A DNA stretch of 64,000 nt from Owenia fusiformis (taxonomy: Eukaryota > Annelida > Polychaeta > Sabellida > Oweniidae): NCBI GenBank assembly GCA_903813345.2, contig CAIIXF020000002.1:2208001-2272000 (forward strand). Reading direction: 5' to 3'. Below the pieces are notes generated by a model. That model ran no database searches and was not told the origin of the DNA. It saw nothing but the letters and a program-made list of their open reading frames with translations. The position numbers were made by a program, and so were the translations under genes. This document shows positions 1-12,000 of the stretch, piece after piece (position 1 is the stretch's first letter; each line of letters begins with the position of its first letter).

Positions 1-210
1 TTTCTCCAAGTCAGGTAATTGGCTCCTTTGGAGTGGCGGAGGCAATATTCTCCCAGATGGACTGCACTCCAGAGGCACTGTATCATCTAGCTCCATTGCA
101 TTGGAGCCATCCTCCTCTCTGAAGAACACTGTTGTCTCCATTGAGCTCTCATCTCTCCACTCTGGGGTTTTTGGCTCACCTGCACCCTTTATTGCATCCT
201 TGCTATCCAT
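1..210 (-). CDS. Start of gag-like frame of LTR retrotransposon (partial)
   Basis: On the minus strand an ATG at 210-208 opens a frame that stays open for 70 codons to the window edge. It begins MDSKDAIKGAGEPKTPEW and is acidic and hydrophilic. It lies about 30 bases downstream (minus direction) of a primer-binding-site-like sequence and a probable LTR, the usual place for gag. No zinc knuckle, protease or reverse transcriptase is visible because the body of the element is outside the window. Calling it gag is inferred from position only; no family is recognised. Confidence 0.45.
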   Translation of the reverse strand, partial: MDSKDAIKGAGEPKTPEWRDESSMETTVFFREEDGSNAMELDDTVPLECSPSGRILPPPLQRSQLPDLEK

Positions 211-238
211 TATAGCGTCTCTCTTTTAACTGCAACAA

Positions 239-256
239 ATCCCACCGCTGCCACCA
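239..256 (-). promoter_or_regulatory. Primer-binding site of minus-strand retroelement
   Basis: On the minus strand the sequence TGGTGGCAGCGGTGGGAT follows the putative LTR end by one base. It starts with TGG, complementary to a tRNA 3' CCA, as expected for reverse-transcription priming. The tRNA was not identified. Confidence 0.5.
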
Positions 257-639
257 ATGTCGGAACTATTACCCGATCAGGAAACTCACACTTGAACTCT
301 CTTGGGCCCAGACCTGGTTTGGTGGTCTGGAGTTACAGTTAGCAAGGAGAAACACAACAATGAATTTAATTTTAACACATATATTATCAGTAGTTAGATG
401 TAACAGTAAATGATAAAAAGTGTCTTCATTCAAGGGCAAATCACATGTCTTTACAGCTACAATAATCACTCCAATCACTGGTTCTGATAAAATGTCTCTC
501 CAACAAGGTTTTCACTTATTTCCTAACTGTAAATAATTGTATAAATGGTGGTAGTGTGATTATTGGCTACTTTCTCTTGGATAGGTCTCCTCTGCTCCTT
601 CAGACTCCGGCTCTGGCTATCTTCTTAACAGTACTCTGG

Positions 640-1010
640 TTTCACATTCCGAATCCTCCTCTTCAGCTGCTCCGGACTCACACTCCGAATCCTCCTCTTC
701 AGCTGCTCCAGACTCACACTCCGAATCCTCCTCTTCAGCTGCTCCGGACTCACACTCCGGATTCTCCTCAGCGGCTCCGGATTCTCACTCCGGATTCTCC
801 TCTTCTGCTGCTCCGGTCTCACACTCCGGATTCTCTTCAACGGCTCCGGATTCTCACTCTGGATTCTCCTCTTCTGCTCCGGATTCTCCTCAGCGGCTCC
901 GGATTCTCACTCCGGATTCTCCTCAGCTGCTCCGGACTCACACTCCGGATTCTCCTCAGCTGCTCCGGATTCACACTCCGGATTCTCCTCAGCGGCTCTG
1001 GTTAGAAGAG
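640..1010. repeat. CTCCGGATTCTC-type minisatellite
   Basis: Imperfect tandem units of about 18-36 bases built from 'gctccggattctcctcagcg' and 'ctccggactcacactccgaa'. The array keeps frames open on both strands, giving Leu/Arg/Ser/Pro-rich artefact ORFs. It lies inside the putative LTR. Confidence 0.8.
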
Positions 1011-1145
1011 GACTTCTCCAACTCCGGGAGGACTTCTTCAACCCTGGGAGGACTTCTTCAACTCCGGGAGGACTTCTTCAACTCCGGGAGGACTTCTTCA
1101 ACTCCGGGAGGACTTCTTCAACCCCCGAAGACTTCTCCGACTCCA
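1011..1145. repeat. 20-bp tandem repeat (actccgggaggacttcttca)
   Basis: About six nearly identical 20-base units, immediately after the CTCCGGATTCTC array and probably part of the same LTR. Confidence 0.85.
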
Positions 1146-3007
1146 GGAGGTCACACACGAGGGAACTCTAAATGTGATAGATGGTCTGATCCCCGGGAGA
1201 CTTCCTTGGGCTATGAACGAGTCTTAACCCAGGAATGCTCCTTTGTTCAAGACGATCAATCACTGGATGGCGTAATAACTGGGATAAGGTCACGTGACGG
1301 ATCACGTGACTACAGCAATATGCAGAAACTCACGATGGGGGGGTAAAAATCTCTTAAACACCCTCTAAACACGTCAAAACTTGATGCTACACCCTCGGGA
1401 AATAATGTTGTATTACTACTTTAAAAATGGTCAGGAAAGATAAACTACCAAAGCTTCGATCAATGGATTCACAAAAGTAGATCAACAAAAATGTTCAGAT
1501 AAACTCACTCAAGTTGCTTCTGCCAATTCACGTCCCTTAACTGCTATCAGTTCCTCAGACAGTTTCCTGTTTGACCTCTGCAACTTTATCTTCACTTCTG
1601 TACACTTTATTAACTTCCTGTCAATCTATGTAGGCATATATTCCCGATTCTCTGATTCCCGCTACAAAGGTTGCTGCTTAGTCGCCATTTTAAACCTCGT
1701 GTATCAATACGCTGAGAGGGGTCCGTCAATTGAGGAATTGGTCAATACATCCATGGATCACGTGAGCATCCGGTATGACGCCATACCTTCCAGAAATTTC
1801 CCCAAAGCACATTTTTATTACCCCTCCCAATTACAATAATCAACCCCTAGTTACTATTCATTTAATGACCAATACATACAGTAATCACTCAATATTAAGA
1901 AGAACATCATTTTTATGAAGTATACCAACACCTACCCGTAGTTTCAATCAATAACAGAACTGCAATTAATTTCAAGATTTCACGCTCGCTAGAAACTGTC
2001 GTACTACGCATGCGCATCTAAACTAACCTGACAGCACACTAAGATTCACGAAATTTTCCCACAATATTGTAAACGTTGCACGCCATCGCTATCAAAAGTG
2101 CATCTGGGCACCATCGTAATAACTTTTCATGAGCCATTAATTACCCTGAACGTCGTCAAGACACAATTCAATTCTTGATGTTATTCAAATTAATTTTTGA
2201 TGCCAATGATCTGATTAATTTTTGAGATTGCAGAACTTGATATTTGCTTATGTTTACTTATCCCAAGGGATAATTTTAGCCTCCGTGACTTACAAACCCC
2301 ACACTAACTCAACTAAAAGAAAACATATGTTCATAGCTCGGCATTGTAAAAATGCGTTCATCTAAAACTAATAGTTCTTTTATAAGTTAGAACAAGGACA
2401 CATTAGCAACAATATCAATATGTGATTTGTAAACAACCTAGAAGTCGTACATTTTCAAAATAAAAACAATTTCTCTGAATTCTTCCATCTATTTTGAAAA
2501 TTAAAAGTGTATGGATAATGTATTATGATTTCATACTGATTTAGTTATTTTTACTGCACATTGATATGACACAGGATGTCGGAAATTATATTGGATGTTG
2601 TGAAAAATGTCAATTTTTCAACAATTCATCGTACTTTCTAGAAGCTTGGAGAAGTTGTAGATCGTGTTCAGATGAAATATTGTGACGTAGTGATATTACA
2701 GCATCTGCCGCGTAGGACGGTCAATTATTCCATTTGGAAGGCTCAATATCTGTCAAAACGTCGAAATAAATGAGTACCTTTTAAGTTGGCTCCAAATTCA
2801 CGTCATAGACTTCCGGCTGCACGACATGAGAATAGGGTGTGATTTTTAACGAACGATCGGTCAAACGGTCAAATAAGTACATTTTGGACTTCGTGGATAG
2901 GTGAATCAAATCGAGGAAACTGACGTTCATTTCACCAGTACGTCAACCAGTAATTAACAATACGCTTCAGCTTGTAAGAATTAAAAACTTGCAATTGTTT
3001 TACAAAT

Positions 3008-3065
3008 ATGCCAAGACTGATGATTATCGGGTTCATTGTTTGGTTAAATTATGTTCAAATAGTAT
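3008..3065 (+). CDS. Copy A exon 1: signal peptide
   Basis: ATG at 3008 starts MPRLMIIGFIVWLNYVQIV, a hydrophobic leader with one early Arg. The donor GTAAGT at 3066 leaves phase 1, and exon 2 needs a phase-1 entry, giving VSS-TPRSV with a plausible cleavage site after the Ser residues. The start is conserved in copy B, where all three base differences in this exon are silent. Confidence 0.8.
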
Positions 3066-6000
3066 GTAAGTATCATTTTATGTTCCATTTATGGGATTTT
3101 ATAATTTCGATGAGATTGGAAAAGACATTTGTTCATTACAAATTATCACATTCGGCCAAACCGCCAAGCTTTAAAATGACATTTTCTTGCAGCATCGACG
3201 CCTCGTTCTGTTACGCTTCTTGACAACATTGGAACAGAAGTGGATATACTTGACGCCCATCCAGCCTTATTTGGGAACTTATTTGGACACGATAGTACTG
3301 TAAGAAAGTAGATAGTTATATAAAGACTAGTTTAAAGTTAGCACTGGTATAATTTATTAACCCTAATGTCTGCAGGGTGGGGTCAATTCGACCCCCCCCC
3401 ACCCTCTCGACTTTTTCAAGATACTTTTTGCAATTTTTTCTTGCGTCACCGTCATTTCTTTAGCTTGAGCCAAAGATATAAAACACTTTTTGGCGTAAAA
3501 CCCGGAGGTGATTAGGGCTAGGGGGGCAAAGTTATGATAGCTGGAACTTGATGCCTATGAAACTGAAATTCATAAAATATTGATTGTTACTATGTTTCTT
3601 ATACTCTAAAAATACAAAAAGATAATTATTGCTCTCTTTGATAGAAAATAATTAAGCATATTGAATTGTCTTTCCAATATGCTTTATTTCATAAAAAATC
3701 GAGCCACGTTTGACGATCTTATAAATTTACAAGGTAAAAATAGTTAATCGCAAAGTATTCGTGAACCACGTTCTCTTCTCGAATTTTAGAGAAAAAACTT
3801 TTGTTTTTGAAAAACTACTCAATGAGTATTTTTGAATTTGTTTGCATATTTCTGTTTAGATATAATTATAATGATACCATTTTCCAAATATAAGATATAT
3901 TTTTTTATTCTCCTCTAACCCCAACTTTTCAATTTCACTATTTTGATGTCTGTGCTGTTGCTATATGATTGCTGGGCAACATGATGGATCGAAATCATAT
4001 CAGAACAACACCAATTAAGTCATACATCTACATACTAAATCACTTATTTGCATTTGTTGTACATCTGACAATATGAATACTATAAAGACCAAAAAAAACA
4101 AATTGATTTTTAAATTTCTGACTATTTAATTTCCGGTTACATTGATTTCGATCGGATTTCGTGATACCTGCTATCTTTGAAAGAGTATAACTTCAGCTCT
4201 AGAAAAGCTTTTACCATGGTTGTAGTTTTATTTGAAAGATATTAGTTTATTCTTTAAGATGTTATTTTTGGCAGAAAACTTGATTGTGAAAGAAAATTGA
4301 TTTATCTTTTTAAAAGACAATATATCACAAAATATCAAAAATGTACACCCCCTTGGTCACATTAACCTCGGCTTGACCTTCGTTGGCCTACTTTTTTAAC
4401 ATCCAAAATTTTTCTGAAGAGGTAATTGGATGAGGTTTGCAACAATACCAACAATATTAAAAGCATACATTTGCGACTTAGTGTTATAAAAAAGGTCCCA
4501 AACATTAGGGTTAAAATTAAGTCATTCAAATTCTGTTTTTAATCTGAACGTAAGTTTTCAAGCTGATCGTTTATCTTTTAACGTTCTTTAAGGAAGTTAT
4601 TGAAGGCCCCCATATGAACAAGAACCCCCAACGTATGAGAACTGAAAATATGACATGAGCGAAATTCGTTCCCATTTTATATACGGTATATGCACGCTTT
4701 ACACCGTTTGGATGTTCGTAATATGCTTCAGAAGATTGAAATTAAAGCTGGGTTAAGTCCATTCGTTCATATGTGAGGAGACCTTTAAATACCTTTATCA
4801 AGTAAATAGAATAGTACGCGATATCAGTAGGCAGTGAACAAATAAAATATATTAACTACAACAGTACAGTTTCTATTTTTGAAAAAATATACTCTACTTA
4901 ATAGCATCTTCATTTCAGTTCGAGGGCACTCTCAACTACTTTTACTTTTGAGAAAGTAGACGAATTTATTAGAAGCTTCATTTCAGTTCGAGGGCACTAT
5001 CGCCTGCTTCTACTTTTGGGAAAGTAGGCGATTTTAATAGCAGCTTTATTTCAGTCGGAGGGTATCGTCGATTTCTTCTACTTTCGAGAAAATAGACGAA
5101 TTTAATAGCAGCTTTATTTCAGTTCGAGAGCACTCTCGACTACTTCTACTTCCGAGAAAGTAAACAGTTTTATTAGCAAGTTGATGTCAGATCAGGGGCA
5201 CTCTCGACTGATCCTACTTCCGAGAAAGTAGACAATTTTAATAGAAGCTTCCTTTCAGGCACTCCCGACTTCTTCTTGTTTTTTTACACGAAGTAGACAG
5301 TTTTAACAGCAGCTTCATTTCAGTTCGAGGATATTCTTGACTGATCCTACATTTGAGAAACTAGACGATTTTAATGGCAGCTTTATTTCGGTTCTAGGGC
5401 ACTCTCGATTGATTCTACTTTCGAGAAAGTAGACAATTTTAAAAGCAGCTTTATTTCAGTTCGAGGGCACCATCGACTGATTCTACTTTTGAGAAAGCAA
5501 CTTCATTTTAGCTTTATTTCAGTTCGATGGCAAACTCGGCTGATTCTACTTCGAGAAAAGACGATTTTAATAGCAGCTTTATTTCAATTCGAGGGCATTC
5601 TCGACTGATTCTACTCCGAGGAAGTAGACAATTTTAAAAGCAGCTTCATTTCAGTTTGAAGGCGCCCTCGTCGCCACTGACCCTGCAGAGGCATGCTCTC
5701 CTCTCAACAACCCTGGTGACATCCTTTATAGAATAGCCGTTGTCCGGGAAGGCACTTGTACTTACGCTTATCAGGTGAGGTTTCAATGGTGTTATAATGG
5801 AGATAAATCTGGGAATAAATAGTGTGAATCGATGACAGTTCTTTAATTTTGAATGACCTACCTCGACTTTTTTAATTTGTTGTAGTGACAAGTAGTCCAG
5901 TAAAACTGTGGCAAAAATTGACAAATGAAGGAAAAAATTGCAAAAGTAATTAAACCTAGTGTAATCAATGCATGATGATGGGTTAAAAGCTAAATAAAAA

Positions 6001-9000
6001 ATCTAGAAAAATCTAAGTAGTGGAAAACTTCGAAAATCACCATTTATACCCCCTGGGGTACTTTTACGAGGGGGTACTATGATGAACCTTAATAATTCCT
6101 GTTATGTACCTCAAATCATATTCAATTTTACGGGGATCATGCACCTTTACATAGTCAGTCTTCATGGCAAGTTTAATGGTATTGATTAGTCAAATGATTA
6201 CCATGGCAACACAATTTAATTGCACAAAAGCTGTAAATATTTCGGATGAATCCAAAGCTTCCTTAAAAACAAATGTCTCCTTATCCTTAACACAAAGTTG
6301 ACCTTTAAAACATATTTAGGGAGTTTTCAATAAGATAACATGATAAAAATGATGAACTAGTCGATGTCTATGACTCTGGACTCTATTGATATGGTTACAT
6401 TTTCTAATAATTTCATTTTGACAGTATCTATCACAGTCATATTTATAGGGGTCATGAATGCAGATATTATAATTTTACATGGTAAGTCTGAACACGATTG
6501 GTCAAGTGGTTGCCATAGTAACACAAAATAACGAAGGCAAATAGTGGCTTGAGATCATTTCGAATAATCCTTATATCTTACCAGGTTGTTCCAATTACAT
6601 TCACCTTTTAAGAGTTATTTTTGTATATGATTCTAACAAAAGAAAGTTTGGATGAGTTTGATACATGGTTGCTATGGCAACTAAACTGATGATGCTTTGC
6701 TACTGTAGTGTATCTTCTTACCACAAAATATGGCAGGCCATGTCTCTCACTATCTGTCTCTCCGGATATCTCCTTCTAGACCCTTAAACCTTGAGTCATC
6801 ATGCTTGATCAATATTCTTAGTGGATCAATGAGTATCTTACCACGGTCAAGGGTCAATATCTAGGTATTTGGCATTTTAATATCCTGGGGAATACTGTGA
6901 CCCTTGATGACCCATGATTAGGTAACCTGAAGTCTAGGTCAGCGTTATGGGTGAAACTCATTCCAAGGTCAATGATCAATATCTCGGTGTTAAAGTATTT
7001 TTGGGCCTTGTTGACCCACTTGTATCGGGAGAGATTGCTAGTATAAGTAATGAAATTATGCTCAATTTGAATTGTTTTCACAATTCAAGTTTTGATGTAC
7101 TTGTTAAAATATATTTATATCTAATGCCATTGTGTCTCAATCTTTCTGATATAAAGTTGTTTTATAACTGCATAAGAGTCTGGCATAAATGAGTCTCCAA
7201 ACTTTGGGATTTGGTATTATGCCATTGCATGCTAGCATCAAATGAAAAATAGCACTGTTAGGGGAAGCTGGAATCAGAGCTGTTCTTTTTTAAATACCAT
7301 TATGTGGCACCTTATACTCCCTCTTGGGGGTCATAGCCACTACAACCTGTAAATATGTTACATTGATTTTAATAATAAAAAAAAATTGTTTTGGAATTGG
7401 AACAATTCTCTTTTTGCTCCAGCTATCATATGTGTGTCACATAAAAATCTACTAATTGGAACAAGTGACCCAAGAACAATTTAATGATAATTAAGTTATC
7501 CAAAGAACAACTGTATAAGATTTTAGACATTTTATGTGTCTCATGCATGACAAAAAGTGGTACTGACGCATTACTCATTACTCTTATGACCACCTTAGGC
7601 TCAAGAAGTAGTAAGATTCTGGAGGATGTATTCATCTTACACTTTTGGGGCTGTACCATCTTAGATTCTAGAGGCTATGCCTATCTTACACTCTGGAGGC
7701 TGTACCATCTTAGATGCTGGAGGATGTATTCATCTTAAACTTTGGAGGCTCTACCATCTTAAATTCTGGAGGCTTTACGATCTTAGATTCTGGAGGATGT
7801 ATTTATCTTAAACTTTGGAGGCGTTACATCTTAGATTCTGGAGGCCGAGGCTGTACCCATCTTAGACTCTTGAGACTGTGCCATCTTAGATTCTGGAGGA
7901 TGTATTCATCTTAAACTCTGGAGGCTGTGCCATTTTAGATTCTGGAGGGTGTATTCATCTTAGACTGGAGGCTGTACTATCTTAGATTCTAAGATTTTGG
8001 AGGATGTATTCATCTAAGACCTAAGAGGCTGTACCATCTTAGATTCTGGAGGATGTATTAATCTTAGACTTTGAGGCTGTACCATCTTAGATTTTGGAGG
8101 CCGATGCTGTTTTCATCTTCGACTCTATTTACTGTACCATCTCTAGATTCTGGAAGATGTATTCATCTTAAACTCTGGATACTGTACAATCTTAGATTCA
8201 AAAGGCTGTAACCATCTAATACAATGGAGGCTGTATCATTTTAGACTGGAGGCTGTTCCCATCTTAAGACTCTGGAGGCTGTGCCCAATTTAGAGTCTGT
8301 TGACTGTACCATCTTAGGCTCTGGTAGCTGAACTAGGGCTCTACCGTATTAGGCTATGGGATGTTACTTTCTAGGGATTGAGCCGCATGTTCTTTGGGGA
8401 TTGAATCACGGTGCAGAATTTTGGATCAACATCGTAAAATGCACTCTTCTAAACCTACATATGGTAGAATTCTCTCATAGTCAATATATAGCAAATGACA
8501 TGGATTGAAGGGGACTAAAGGATCGCAACTAAGTCAGCACATTAGCTTATTTAAACAGTTGAGGTTACATTATTTATATTTTCACTTATCAGGCTAGTGC
8601 TGAAGCTCTTAATAAAACAAATAAGAATATCTATGATGATTACAGCCACAACAAATAGATTGAAAAATATTTGGACATACCACTCCTTTTAAGTAAAATG
8701 TAGTTAAGATAATAAGTAGGGGTCCCTGGCCTCGTCCCCATTTTACGTTTCACATTTCACGTTGTGTTAACTTCTATCTTCTGTGTGACCCATTGTTACT
8801 ATTGACCAATTATGATCAAGTTTACAATATCAAAGGATGATAATGGAATTGATGACCCTATTAGTATAAATATGGCTGTGATTAATACTACCAACAAAAA
8901 ATTAATAGGAAATATAGCCAAAAAGTGCCACGCCCACTTTTCAATTCCCCTCTGCCCCATGATGTTAGGATTGTCAATATTCTGTTTATCTCCAAAATTA

Positions 9001-12000
9001 TATTTTATTGTATTTTACACATCATTGGCACAATAATATGTTGAATATTTCGTTGATGTACCTTTTATTTTAAAAGGATGATGTTGCGCTCATCCTGACC
9101 CTACAACTGGCCCTAAAAAATGAACAAATTATTTATATTTTTTTCTGACAAACAAATCAACTTACAGATCTGATATTCATAGTGTCTAATGCCTGATAGT
9201 AAGACGACTCGCATGAATTTTTGAAAGTCATCACTATGTCTTATAATTAAAAATTAAGCATTTATAGTGAATTTTGGGCGAAAAAAAGCATACAAACTAA
9301 GGTCATGAACACACACAAAAATGAAATTTTTTCAATATTTTCAACATTCTTCTATGAAACTATCAATTTTGATATCTTTCTAACATATACATGAAAAAAA
9401 AACAAGGGAAACTTTAAAAAGAAAGTAGTGTGATAATTTTTTTTAAATATATTGTTGTCATGTTTGGGGGGTCATTGAGGGGGAAATCTTCAGCACGAAA
9501 AGTCATAGTCTTCCTCTTCTTAGATTTTTCTAGATTTTTGATATGTTTTTTTTACTCACCAAGACACATTGATTCCATCAGGTTTAAAAACTTTTGCAAT
9601 TTTTCCTTTATTTTCGAGTGTTTTACTGGACTAAAGGGGCTTTGATGAAAGTTATATTTTGCCAAGCTCACACAACCGATTCAAAATTGATTCAATGTCT
9701 GTAAAATCAAAATAACATTATCCATCTGGAAATGTAATGTAAGGCGTTTCGATCACACATGCCTCTCAAACATTAGTATAAATGCATAATATTCAATTAC
9801 ATTGTGTATCTTATTTCTAAAACACTTATTTGTTGTTTTCCCCCTGATGATTACAAAAAATTAACAAGACACTATTTTAAATGATAATGAACGAATATGT
9901 TTGAAAATGGGAATTGTCTAAATATTTTGCACAATTTTGTTGAATCTTATTGGCCCATGTTTGAAGAATTAAACCAATTTGGAAAGTACATGAATGCAAT
10001 TGATTACACTAATTAAACACTGACATTTGCCGCCATAAGCAGCACATATCACAATTAATGCTGCCATAAGCAGCACATATCATAAGAAAAAGCCAGCATA
10101 TGGTGCATGTTGTTACAATCATAAAGCTTCAACCATAAGCAAAACACCCTGAGGTACTCACTGTTTCTAATTGCGATGAGTTCCCTTTTGATATTGTTGG
10201 CAAAACACCTATTGCCCTCGTCTGTTAAGTGAATGCCATTGTTATCAAACTTCAACGATACGTTGTTCATGAAGCCAAAATTACGGCATATCAATATCTT
10301 CTTATGAGATCCTTGTAAGTCGGAAATTTTGAATTAGGGGCCAAGCGTGCTCTTTCATAATCGTCGAAACCAATGCGTGGTTTTAATCTCTTAAATACGT
10401 GACCAACGCAAACGACCTTTACCCTACTATTACACCAAACTAGTTCTCACTGCGTTCTCGAAAACGGGCTTAAACTGTGCACTAACGGATTTGACGTACT
10501 AAGAACCCACTGAGAACCGTTTGGGATCTGTTTACAAACTTCATGAAACTACTAGAACGAGTAGGTCCTCTAGCACTTCGAGCATGCTCAAAATTTTCTG
10601 GTGATCGTCAAAACGTTGCCGAATCGGTTTTAAACTGTGTGCGAACTGAATGGACGTAGCTACAACGTCCTACGGTCTGTTTACGAACTTCATGGACTTT
10701 CCCGGACGGGGTATGTGATTTAGAACTTTGAATCGATTCAAAATTCGATGGCGACCATACCGTTCTGTAATCAGGTCATGATGACCTTCTAGACTAAGGG
10801 ACGGTTTATACTACGTTGCACACCGACGTAGTGCGACCTGAACGAACTGCGAATGAGATGGACGTATTGAAGTCTGTTTATGAACGAAGTAGCTAATTAT
10901 TTTAGACATATATCCCGACCGCAGCCAGATTGAGCCCGTTTTACTACATTTTCGTAGGACTGGCAAGAACGGGTAAGAACTAGTTTGGTGTGATAGGGGG
11001 GTTACATTGTCATATCCTTCTGCAATAAATTCGGCGAAACTTTTGATTGCCGTGAATATTTTTTCAATGTTAAAGTTGGGATTATCCAAGTCATTTCCAC
11101 CTAATTGTAAGTAAACTATACGAGGGTCCGATTTTACTATCATATCTGTTAAATAGGCGACTAAACTTTTCTTCTAAAATCTGGATCGTGATTTAGGAGA
11201 CCACTCAACTGTTCCACCTCTAATACCACGAAAAATCAAGTCAAATTGGGTTAAAGATAGTCCCAGATTGTTTTTACATTTCATTTGATAAATGTTGAGC
11301 CAGTGTATTAATGAGTGTCCAAATATCAAAACGGGTATTTTATTAATGGTTGTATTTGTACATATATACTATTATATACGTAATCAAAGTTATTAAATCA
11401 CTTCACTCACCGAATGACGATAGACGTAGTCCAAATCCTTACGGTTATCCCGAAGTGTCCAAATGTAGGGCGAACAATATATATTGTTAACAGTTCCCCA
11501 ACATATATAAAATGTATTTATATTTGTAATATTTCCAAATATAGCAATATAAACTGATAAAGTGTGAATACTAGTATAGTATTAATAATATTATTTCATA
11601 AACTTGTATTAACACAGAAAATATATTTGAAGTGTTCTTCTGCTGTGTACGTCTCTGCTTTAAGAAATAAAGAATGTGGTCCACTCACATTCCCAAGCTC
11701 CGCCCACTAATTATAATAATGACTGTGATAATAGATAAGACGCTATGTTCATAAAAACACTTATTTGAAATAAGTGAATATTTACCTTTTCTGGTGAAAA
11801 TTAGATTTCGACCCGAGAGCCCGATGTTTTTTTCAGCAAACAGTACTTAAAAAAGTCAATTTTTTGATCATCGGTTCAAATATTACCATCCACTTTTTCT
11901 AATATCGTTGACATGTATCCTCGAGGATAGACATCCATGCTTATAATAAAGATATGCAGATTTAGTCTAATTTGTTTTTGCAGGCCTACCATGCTGAACG

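Larger units (their letters stand above)
258..2031 (-). mobile_element. Probable long terminal repeat of LTR retrotransposon
   Basis: The segment begins TGTCGG at 258, beside the primer-binding site, and a plausible inverted end CCTGACA lies at about 2025-2031. That would make the LTR about 1.77 kb, with two internal tandem arrays (640-1010 and about 1015-1140). The segment ends just before the start of the 15.6-kb duplicated block (about 2060) and is absent upstream of copy B. The outer end is uncertain because the second LTR is not in the window. Confidence 0.45.
10029..11785. mobile_element. Copy-A-specific insertion block in intron 3
   Basis: The collinear position in copy B (57070-57184) holds only ~115 unrelated bases. 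The block contains a minus-strand SGNH-hydrolase-like relic split by a TTAA-type MITE. It begins with a short repeated motif, 'gccataagcagcacatatca', seen twice. No clear target duplication was found, so the mechanism is unknown. Confidence 0.55.

Noticed and set aside
556-1005. 149-residue Leu/Arg/Ser-rich ORF
   Set aside because: It is generated by the CTCCGGATTCTC tandem array inside the putative LTR, with frames open on both strands.
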